Assembly: GCA_022511285.1 (NCBI GenBank)
Contig: JAFLRW010000054.1
Coordinates: 1-7,102 of the forward strand
Direction of reading: 5' to 3'
DNA: 7,102 nt
From: Duncaniella sp.
Lineage (GTDB): Bacteria > Bacteroidota > Bacteroidia > Bacteroidales > Muribaculaceae
The notes beneath the pieces are model-generated. The model was not told the origin of the DNA and made no database searches. It was given only the letters and a program-made list of their open reading frames with translations. A program made the translations under genes and the position numbers. Positions 1 to 6,113 of the stretch are shown here, in pieces. Each line of letters begins with the position of its first letter. The first letter of the stretch is position 1.

Positions 1-1223
1 AATTGCAAAATTTCATAGAAAGTTCTCCCTACAAACCTGCCTATAATGGTGGTTTATTAGATATAATCGGTGGCATCAGAGAAACACTGACGAGTCAGGT
101 GGTGAGCAATATTTTAAGTTATAAGGATGATAACGGATATAAGTTGCTCGAGTCGTTTGTTCACAAGTTCATCAATACCGAGATTGATGTAGTCCAGCCC
201 GTTATACGAGCCGCAAAAGAAAATTTAGATATTGCAATCAAGGATAAGAATTACGCTATAATAATAGAGAATAAGTTAAAGAACGCTCCGTTCCAACGAA
301 ATCAATTGGCAAGATACATCGCCAAATTGAAAGAAAAGTATGATGAGAAGGATATATTCCTTGTAATTATGCCTCAATATATTGATACTTTTATACGTAA
401 ATCGGCTGGTCGGTTACCACTGGATTGGGAGTATACAAAAAATGAGGATCGGAGATGTAGGGAAGGTAGGTATGAATGCTGGTGCGATTTCCCTGAAATG
501 ATTTTGGACAATGAGCAAATATCTTGGTGCTCCAAATGTGATAAAAATATTTTAGAAAGGCTAAACAAAAACATTGTCAAATTGCATAATGATTTTTCAG
601 AATGGCTGATTGAAGAGGCAGAATTATTGCCTCAAAAACAGTGGCCATTAAAGTCTTGTATGATGCAATTTGCTTATTATCTGAAAGGTTTATATAACAC
701 TCGCTTTAGCAACAAATTAAATATGGCAATAACCGAATTTTTAAGAGAAAGAGTGCTTCCTGAAGGTTCTCCAATTGATAAATGGAATGCAATAGACGAA
801 ACAATTTCTGAACTTGACCAGTTAAGAAACTCTATTGACGGTTTGCGTCGAGAAGTTGCTATTTCATTTATAAAAGAATGGGAGAACGAAATTAAGAAAG
901 AATTCCCCAATGTAGTATCTTATATAGATAAAAATGGAGAATATTCTTTCGGGCTTTTGTTTAACGACATTTGGATTGGTTGTTGGGCCGGAGTAACTGA
1001 TAATAATAACCGTCCCTATTGGGGTTTTTATTCGTCAGATGAAGATAAAGACCAGATAAAAATGGAAGAACAAATAAATATGATTAAATCCATATTAGCT
1101 CAATGCAATATGGATTATGAAGTTAAACGGGAGGAACCATTCAAAGTATGGGGTGATACTTTTGAAGGAGATATGATTTGCAAAAATTTATATCGTGCAG
1201 CCCTTTCACTCGGATATAAATAA
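1..1223 (+). CDS. PD-(D/E)XK nuclease family protein, 5' end probably cut by the window
   Basis: I infer a metal-dependent DNA endonuclease or related phosphodiesterase of the PD-(D/E)XK superfamily, most like the PDDEXK_4 group. Numbering from the TTG at base 3, residues 26-57 resemble that group's opening helices (RETL...LLESFVHKF). The core follows: D76 in the strand LDIAIK, then E89-N-K91 in AIIIENKL, then Q101xxxY105 on the next helix, as expected for an active nuclease fold. Residues 152-179 hold five cysteines, C152, C159, C161, C176 and C179, which could bind zinc. The rest is helical with no recognised domain. The frame is open to the left edge and no ATG lies near the start, so the true start is probably upstream; TTG at base 3 is only the first possible one. 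The gene is AT-rich, unlike the genes from 1526 on, which suggests transfer. A 70-codon ORF abuts its stop. The fold is fairly secure. The role (restriction, phage defence, repair) is unknown. Confidence 0.8.
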   Translation, partial: LQNFIESSPYKPAYNGGLLDIIGGIRETLTSQVVSNILSYKDDNGYKLLESFVHKFINTEIDVVQPVIRAAKENLDIAIKDKNYAIIIENKLKNAPFQRNQLARYIAKLKEKYDEKDIFLVIMPQYIDTFIRKSAGRLPLDWEYTKNEDRRCREGRYECWCDFPEMILDNEQISWCSKCDKNILERLNKNIVKLHNDFSEWLIEEAELLPQKQWPLKSCMMQFAYYLKGLYNTRFSNKLNMAITEFLRERVLPEGSPIDKWNAIDETISELDQLRNSIDGLRREVAISFIKEWENEIKKEFPNVVSYIDKNGEYSFGLLFNDIWIGCWAGVTDNNNRPYWGFYSSDEDKDQIKMEEQINMIKSILAQCNMDYEVKREEPFKVWGDTFEGDMICKNLYRAALSLGYK

Positions 1224-1436
1224 ATGACTGACGCTGAATTTGATGAATTGTGGCGCAAGTCAAAGGAACGTGACCTGCGTGACTTATCATACTTTCTCAA
1301 TCGTTGGAGTAGTATGACAATGATTGAGAAAGAAAATTATGTAATTCAGATGATGGTTCTTTCTCCCGCAAGCAATAACTCGTTATTTAAAGTTGGGTAT
1401 TTAGTAAAAAACTTTGCTGTTTGCTTGCAATTTTAG
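1224..1436 (+). CDS. Small hypothetical protein abutting the nuclease gene, 70 aa
   Basis: I do not recognise this protein. Its ATG follows directly after the TAA of the nuclease gene, in the same frame (TAAATG), an arrangement that allows translation by re-initiation. Residues 1-45 are charged and look helical (start MTDAEFDELW, then many K, R, E and D), like a genuine small soluble protein. The last 20 or so residues, including SLFKVGYLVKNFAVCLQF, are less polar and overlap the left arm of an inverted repeat, so the natural C-terminus may have been lost to rearrangement. Base composition matches the nuclease gene and not the downstream genes. It could be a partner of the nuclease, the remnant of a longer gene cut at an island boundary, or a chance ORF. 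No signal peptide or full membrane segment is evident. Confidence 0.5.
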   Translation: MTDAEFDELWRKSKERDLRDLSYFLNRWSSMTMIEKENYVIQMMVLSPASNNSLFKVGYLVKNFAVCLQF

Positions 1437-1463
1437 GAAACATTGCGTAATTTTGCAAGCAAA
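1420..1463. repeat. 11-bp perfect inverted repeat around a promoter
   Basis: The left arm TTTGCTTGCAA (1420-1430) is the exact reverse complement of the right arm TTGCAAGCAAA (1453-1463), with 22 nt between them. A G-T pair can extend the stem by one. The arms cover the proposed -33 and -7 boxes of the promoter for the lipoprotein gene, so this could be an operator. It could also form an AT-rich hairpin ending the upstream transcript, but the long loop and the lack of a T-run directly after it make a terminator less likely. Confidence 0.4.
1424..1455 (+). promoter_or_regulatory. Bacteroidetes-type promoter for the lipoprotein gene
   Basis: TAATTTTG at 1448-1455 matches the Bacteroidetes housekeeping -7 consensus TAnnTTTG at every fixed position. 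CTTG at 1424-1427 serves as a -33 element with a 20-nt spacer, which is normal for this group. Transcription would start near 1460, leaving a leader of about 65 nt before the ATG at 1526. The leader is A/T-rich with no clear Shine-Dalgarno site, as is common in this phylum. Confidence 0.55.
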
Positions 1464-1525
1464 TTTCCAATTTTGGTATCATTTTTTGTGCATTTACCAT
1501 CACCAATCATAAAATCAAGATTCAA

Positions 1526-2356
1526 ATGAAGAGATTACTCTATCTTGCTCTTGTAGTTCCCGCCCTCTTGCTGGGTGTGAGCTCTTGTAATGACGAAGAT
1601 GAGCCCGTGGCAGTGTGGGTGCCCAACCGCGTGGAAGTTCCCGTCTGGGCGACCGGTGCTGACTGGACCGGCAATGCTGAGGAGCTGGCTCTCTACAATT
1701 CGCTTGTTGCCGGAACAGCTAACATGTCAGTGAAAAATATTGGCGAACTCGTTTGCGACGACCTCGGAGGCGATCGTCAACTCCCGGACGTCCTTGGCGC
1801 TAATCCTTACCCTCGCTACCAAGCAGGCTTAGAGAACAAGCGGTGGTACTACCATTCAAAGAGCGGTAACACATTCTATTTTGTCAATGGTGGCTACTAC
1901 GCTCCCGACTTCAACGCTCAGATCATAGTAGGCTTTGCCCGCAGTTTCGCTCTCAAGGCCAACTTTGACAAAGTCCTGAAGCAGTATAAAGAAGACACCT
2001 CTTTCGATGAGAATACACTGCTCATCGTCTCTACTACACCCTCGTGGACAGCCGAAATCGAAGATGTTACCGTAAAGGCTTACGACGGGCTCCCCATCAT
2101 AGGCTTCGACCAGCTCACGGCTCCCCATCATGATGTGGATGTCTACACAATGGCTCTCCTGGGCGAATCAGCTTATCCCGTCTACGCTCTCGAGACCATC
2201 GATCCCGCTGCCTACACCTACTTCCCCGATATCTATGCTGCTATTGTCCATATGATTGACGCTTTCATCGCTGAATATGGCAACGAAGTGGAAATCGGCG
2301 GTTCGAAGATTGACCTTGCAGGAATGAAAGCCACATACACTGCATCGCTCCAGTAA
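1526..2356 (+). CDS. Orphan lipoprotein, probably surface-exposed, 276 aa
   Basis: The N-terminus has a typical type II signal peptide: positive MKR, a hydrophobic core at residues 4-17, and a lipobox ending in C21 (GVSSC). The cysteine is followed by NDEDE, an acidic stretch like the Bacteroidetes lipoprotein export signal that sends lipoproteins to the outer face of the outer membrane, so I infer surface display. The mature part (22-276) is rich in Tyr, Trp and Asp, has one further cysteine (C77), and shows no domain I can name. Residues 105-124 alternate aromatic and polar residues (RWYYH...TFYFVNGGYY) and look like beta strands. Residues 232-251 look like an amphipathic helix. No catalytic motif is evident. 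No SusC/SusD-type partner is adjacent. It has its own promoter candidate upstream and a terminator-like hairpin after it, so it is probably monocistronic. The start fits the signal peptide exactly. Confidence 0.85.
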   Translation: MKRLLYLALVVPALLLGVSSCNDEDEPVAVWVPNRVEVPVWATGADWTGNAEELALYNSLVAGTANMSVKNIGELVCDDLGGDRQLPDVLGANPYPRYQAGLENKRWYYHSKSGNTFYFVNGGYYAPDFNAQIIVGFARSFALKANFDKVLKQYKEDTSFDENTLLIVSTTPSWTAEIEDVTVKAYDGLPIIGFDQLTAPHHDVDVYTMALLGESAYPVYALETIDPAAYTYFPDIYAAIVHMIDAFIAEYGNEVEIGGSKIDLAGMKATYTASLQ

Positions 2357-2378
2357 TTCAACCCAACAATCCCATTAC

Positions 2379-2415
2379 GCGCGCTCCGTCGGACCACAAT
2401 CCCGTCGGAGCGTGT
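2379..2415 (+). terminator. Hairpin terminator after the lipoprotein gene
   Basis: CGCTCCG (2382-2388) pairs with CGGAGCG (2406-2412). After one T-T mismatch, CGG (2390-2392) pairs with CCG (2402-2404), closing a 9-nt loop. Two G-T pairs and one C-G pair extend the base of the stem to 2379-2415. A short pyrimidine run containing TTT follows at 2418-2423. The stem is strong but the T-tract is weak, so termination is likely but not certain. It lies 22 nt after the stop codon. Confidence 0.5.
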
Positions 2416-2507
2416 CGCTTTCTGTGCAGTGACGTCTCGATGAATAGTTTTTTGCACCGAAAGCAAATTTCCCACACGTTTGGTAAGGTTTTTCCGAGAA
2501 GTTTAGT

Positions 2508-2515
2508 TACCTTTG
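2508..2515 (+). promoter_or_regulatory. -7 promoter box for the coiled-coil gene
   Basis: TACCTTTG fits the Bacteroidetes -7 consensus TAnnTTTG at every fixed position. It lies 48 nt before the ATG at 2564 and after the terminator-like hairpin, where a new transcription unit should begin. The -33 element is unclear. The best TTTG (2479-2482) gives a 25-nt spacer, longer than usual, and nothing good lies at 19-21 nt. Any transcript from here could also cover the peptidase and membrane-protein genes. Confidence 0.4.
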
Positions 2516-2563
2516 TCAGAGTAACTATCCTGTTTTAACAAACCCATCTGCCCACTGTTTGAG

Positions 2564-3814
2564 ATGTCATTTTTTAATGGAATAAAGCGAGTGTTCGGCT
2601 TTGAACCGGATTATGATGACGAAGAGCTGTCAGAGGACTATGTCTCTGACGGCTTTCGGGCTGCCGAGCTCCCTTCTGCGCCCCATCCCGTCATGCCTCC
2701 GGCCCTCCCCGTAAGCCAAAAAGACGCGGATAAGAGTGTGCCATCTGCCGATTCCTCCCTCCCGGCAGACTTGTTTGATGCCGTTCTGGAGGTGTTCAAC
2801 TCTGCACAGCCTGATTTCGTCCGACGCTGCCTCTCTACCGACGCCCAGCGCCAATATCTGATTGATTCGCTCTCGCAGAGCCTCAGGGAGCGTGTAGCCC
2901 GGACTGTGGGGGATGAGACTGACATAGAACTCCGTAATGAGTGTGAGACTCTCCGCCGTAAAGCCGAGGAGGGAGAACGCCTGCGCAAGGAGAATAAGAA
3001 ACTCCAGCTCAGCATCGAGAATCAAAAGCGAGCTTTGCAGGACCGCATCACCGACCTTGAACATCAATTGGAAAAGGCTCAGGCGGCTAAAAGAGGGCCC
3101 CGGGCCAAGGCCGCACCCGGCGATGCAATATCCGGGCTGATTGCCTCCGGATTAGCTGCCGAGCTTCATCGCCAGACACTCCTGCGCGAGCAGGCCGAGA
3201 TGAAAAGCCGAATGGCCGACAGGATGATGAGCGATTTGCGCAATGCTGCAGCTGTGGCGCGCCGAGAGTTGGAAGAGAATCAGACTCAGCAAGAGGAGGT
3301 CGTTGCTATGGTGAATGATAAACTCGGAGAGTTTGAGCAGCTTAAGAAACGGTTGGAAGACCGCATTCGGGAACTCCAGGATGCCCTACGCAAAGAGCGT
3401 GCCGCCGACCACGAGACACGAATCGCAGCCCTCAACAAGGAGAATGCCGAGTTGCGTCACACCATTGAAAACAATTTAGCCAACCAAGCCGGCTCGGAGA
3501 AGCGCCTGCGTGATGAGATTAAGGCCTTGCGTGAGCAGATTGAGACTCTCCGGAGCAATGACGGGGGCACAGAATCGCCGGCCATTCCTCACACCAACTC
3601 CGACACCCGCGACCATAGCCGCCGTCGTGGTCGCCCCAAGAAAGTCAGAATCGACGAGGAACTAAGCTCCACCGATTGGTTCACACAGGCAGAGAGCCCC
3701 GAGACGCCACCGCCGGCCCAGAAGAAAGCCCCAAAGGATGACCCTGACTTCGGTTACCACGAGCCTGCTCGACGCCCGAGCAATGACGATGCCGCTCAGC
3801 TCACTCTCTTCTGA
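2564..3814 (+). CDS. Coiled-coil protein with C-terminal AT-hook and sliding-clamp-binding-like tail, 416 aa
   Basis: I know of no described function. In order it has: a short hydrophobic N-terminus (MSFFNGIKRVFGFEP), an acidic patch (17-25), a Pro/Ala/Ser-rich linker (34-66), a compact helical segment (67-113, LPADLFDAVLEVFNS onward), a first coiled coil (about 117-175), a basic Ala/Gly/Pro break (176-188), and a second coiled coil (about 193-332) full of Glu, Lys, Arg, Leu and Gln. A disordered tail follows. The tail carries RRRGRPKKVR (353-362), a standard AT-hook core that binds the AT-rich minor groove, then DWF (371-373), PDFGY (394-398), and ends in QLTLF (412-416), which fits the QL(S/D)LF sliding-clamp motif. 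There is no Walker ATPase motif, so it is not SMC or RecN. There is no signal peptide, so it is cytoplasmic. I infer a nucleoid or replisome-associated scaffold. The ATG follows a promoter-like box and no better start is nearby. The frame is intact and its base use resembles the downstream genes. Confidence 0.85.
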   Translation: MSFFNGIKRVFGFEPDYDDEELSEDYVSDGFRAAELPSAPHPVMPPALPVSQKDADKSVPSADSSLPADLFDAVLEVFNSAQPDFVRRCLSTDAQRQYLIDSLSQSLRERVARTVGDETDIELRNECETLRRKAEEGERLRKENKKLQLSIENQKRALQDRITDLEHQLEKAQAAKRGPRAKAAPGDAISGLIASGLAAELHRQTLLREQAEMKSRMADRMMSDLRNAAAVARRELEENQTQQEEVVAMVNDKLGEFEQLKKRLEDRIRELQDALRKERAADHETRIAALNKENAELRHTIENNLANQAGSEKRLRDEIKALREQIETLRSNDGGTESPAIPHTNSDTRDHSRRRGRPKKVRIDEELSSTDWFTQAESPETPPPAQKKAPKDDPDFGYHEPARRPSNDDAAQLTLF

Positions 3815-3877
3815 TTGCATAATCTTCTCCTTATCAACGAACTTCACTCGCCCACTCCCAACGAATAGAATAAGGTC

Positions 3878-6082
3878 ATGAAACACACCCTCATAGCCCT
3901 TACACTCGCCGCAATACCGGCTTTTGCCACAAGTGCCACTGTTGCAAATATGCCCGAACTGGCTCCCTACTGCTATCCGCAGAATGATGCTCCTGTGCCC
4001 GGGCGCCCGACTTTTACTGCCGATGCTTCAGGCTGGCTCACGCTGACGCGTGACGGTAAACGTATCGTGAGCTACGATCCTCTGACCGGTAATGAAAAGG
4101 AGACGGTTATGGATGTGGCTAACACTCGCGAAAACAAGCTCCTGGGAGGCATCCAGGATTTTGCTGTGAGCCCTGACGGTTCTAAACTTCTGATAGCCAC
4201 TGACAAGCAAGCCATCTATCGCCGCTCTGTCTCGGCATCTTACTGGGTCTATGAGTTGCGCACACGCATACTCCGTCCACTCTCCACCGCCCATCCCGCG
4301 CAGCGTGCGCCCCTGTTTTCGCCCGACGGACGTATGGTGGCCTTCACCGCCGCCGATGATAATAACATTTATCTCCGAAAGCTCGATTATGACACTGAGG
4401 TGGCCGTGACCCGCGACGGCGCAATAGGACGAGTGATTAATGGCGTCCCTGATTGGGTATATGAAGAGGAATTTGCAACAGACTGTTCTATGGCCTGGGC
4501 TCCCGATTGCCTCACGCTCTGCTATCTGAAATACGACGAAACTGACGTCCCGACATTCTCATTCACCCTCTATGAAGGCACATGCGACGCTCGGCCGGAG
4601 TTTGCGCTCTATCCGGGCCAGTTCAGCTACAAATATCCTGTGGCAGGGCAGACAAATGCACGTGTCAGCATCCACTCCTACGACGTTGACAATCGAAAGA
4701 CCAAAGACCTTCCGCTCCCCGATGCTTCGATTGAATACATCCCGCGCATAGCCTACGGCGGTGAGTCGGCTGACCGCCTGATGGCCGTGACCCTCAACCG
4801 CGAGCAGACACGTATGGAGCTCTATTCACTCAATCCCCGCAGCAGTGTGTGCCGCTCAGTGCTCGTGGAGCAGAGCGATGCCTGGCTCCCAACGGCAACC
4901 TACGAACAGCTCTCCTTTGGCAAGGACGGGTTTGTAGTCCTGTCATCACGCTCAGGTTGGCAGCACGCCTATGAATACACCTATGCCGGAGCTCTCAGCC
5001 GCACCATCACCTCCGGTCAGTATGATGTCACTGCTTATTATGGCGCAGACACCAAGGGCAACCACTACGTTCAGTCAACCGCCTCCGGTAGCATCAATCG
5101 CGCGGTGACGCGCATTGACCCGAAAGGCTCTCAAAAGCAGCTCTCGCCGGCCGAGGGGTGGGCTTCACTCTGGTTTACCCCGGGCTTTACCCACTATTGC
5201 CTGATACACTCCACCTCCGACACTCCTCCGGTGGCAAAACTCTATGCCACGGCAGGCGACAAATTAGTGCGCACGCTCGAAGAGAGCAAGTCGATAGCTT
5301 TACGCTATGCCGCCGCTCCGCGCCGGGAGTTTTTTACCATCACCACTGCCGAGGGGGTGGAGATGAACGCCTATATCATCAAGCCCTCCGACTTTGACCC
5401 CTCGCGCCGTTATCCGGTGATTATTAACCAATACAGTGGCCCCGGTTCGCAGGAAGTCACCAATCGTTGGCACATCGACTGGACTCAGTATGCTGCTCTG
5501 AAAGGATATGTGGTGCTCTGTGTCGACCCGCGCGGCACCGGCGGTCGAGGCCGTGACTGGGAGCAGGGGGTCTATAAAAATCTCGGATGCTATGAGACCA
5601 TCGACCTCCGTGGAGCTGCCCGCTGGATAGCGCAGCAAAGCTATGTCGACCCCTCACGTATCGGCATCACCGGGTGGAGCTACGGCGGATATCAGACGCT
5701 GATGGCGGTGACCTCCACACAAGGAGGCTCCAATCCCTTTGCCGCCGCAGTCGCCATTGCGCCTGTGACTGACTGGCGATTCTATGACACTGTCTATGCC
5801 GAGCGATATATGCTCACGCCGATGCAGAACCCCACAGGATACTCTGCCTCTGCACCGCTCACATATGCCGGTAATCTTGACATCCCTCTGCTGATTATCC
5901 ACGGCACAGCGGATGATAATGTTCATCTTATGAACACAATGCAGTACGTGTCTGTTATGCAAGGACAGGGGCGTCTCTGTGATATGCTCCTTTTCCCGAA
6001 TATGAACCACTCTATTAAGGGGTGTGATGCACGCCTGAGCGTCTATTCCAAGATGCTCGACTATTTTGACCGCAATCTCTGA
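3878..6082 (+). CDS. Dipeptidyl peptidase IV, S9B family, secreted, 734 aa
   Basis: This serine exopeptidase removes X-Pro (and often X-Ala) dipeptides from peptide N-termini. A type I signal peptide (residues 1 to about 20, MKHTLIALTLAAIPAFATSA) sends it to the periplasm, where it would process peptides for uptake. Residues about 25-480 form the beta-propeller, containing DWVYEEEF (192-199), whose glutamates E197 and E198 anchor the substrate amino group as in human DPP4. Residues about 490-734 are the alpha/beta hydrolase domain: Y519 (YSGPGS) for the oxyanion hole, nucleophile S601 in GWSYGG, D679 in HGTADDNVH, and H711 in NMNHS. Y636 and Y640 match the S1-pocket tyrosines. All key residues are present and the length is normal for the bacterial family, so it should be active. 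The ATG gives the signal peptide directly. AAGG at 3872-3875 is too close to the ATG for a standard ribosome site. A 63-nt gap without a terminator separates it from the coiled-coil gene. Confidence 0.96.
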   Translation: MKHTLIALTLAAIPAFATSATVANMPELAPYCYPQNDAPVPGRPTFTADASGWLTLTRDGKRIVSYDPLTGNEKETVMDVANTRENKLLGGIQDFAVSPDGSKLLIATDKQAIYRRSVSASYWVYELRTRILRPLSTAHPAQRAPLFSPDGRMVAFTAADDNNIYLRKLDYDTEVAVTRDGAIGRVINGVPDWVYEEEFATDCSMAWAPDCLTLCYLKYDETDVPTFSFTLYEGTCDARPEFALYPGQFSYKYPVAGQTNARVSIHSYDVDNRKTKDLPLPDASIEYIPRIAYGGESADRLMAVTLNREQTRMELYSLNPRSSVCRSVLVEQSDAWLPTATYEQLSFGKDGFVVLSSRSGWQHAYEYTYAGALSRTITSGQYDVTAYYGADTKGNHYVQSTASGSINRAVTRIDPKGSQKQLSPAEGWASLWFTPGFTHYCLIHSTSDTPPVAKLYATAGDKLVRTLEESKSIALRYAAAPRREFFTITTAEGVEMNAYIIKPSDFDPSRRYPVIINQYSGPGSQEVTNRWHIDWTQYAALKGYVVLCVDPRGTGGRGRDWEQGVYKNLGCYETIDLRGAARWIAQQSYVDPSRIGITGWSYGGYQTLMAVTSTQGGSNPFAAAVAIAPVTDWRFYDTVYAERYMLTPMQNPTGYSASAPLTYAGNLDIPLLIIHGTADDNVHLMNTMQYVSVMQGQGRLCDMLLFPNMNHSIKGCDARLSVYSKMLDYFDRNL

Positions 6083-6113
6083 TTACACCCCGCTTCATCC
6101 GGAAATTCAGCCT

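Noticed and set aside
1457..2472. The 12-mer AAGCAAATTTCC present at 1457-1468 and 2461-2472, both in intergenic DNA
   Set aside because: About one or two 12-mer matches are expected by chance in 7 kb, and its position relative to the two -7 boxes differs, so a shared regulatory site is not supported.
2630..3067. Antisense open frames of 145 and 125 codons opposite the start of the coiled-coil gene
   Set aside because: They arise from the codon bias of the GC-rich + strand gene. Their products are Arg/Ser/Leu-rich without domains, and there is no promoter or spacing consistent with a gene.
2564..3814. SMC, RecN or MukB-like identity for the coiled-coil protein
   Set aside because: No Walker A, Walker B or ABC signature motif is present, and the short break between the coils is far too small to be an SMC hinge.
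3815..3877. A separate promoter or terminator between the coiled-coil and peptidase genes
   Set aside because: No TAnnTTTG box and no stable hairpin with a T-run could be found in the 63-nt gap.
5300..6010. Antisense frames across the peptidase catalytic domain
   Set aside because: The + strand here encodes the intact Ser-Asp-His triad of an S9B peptidase, so the opposite frames are shadows.
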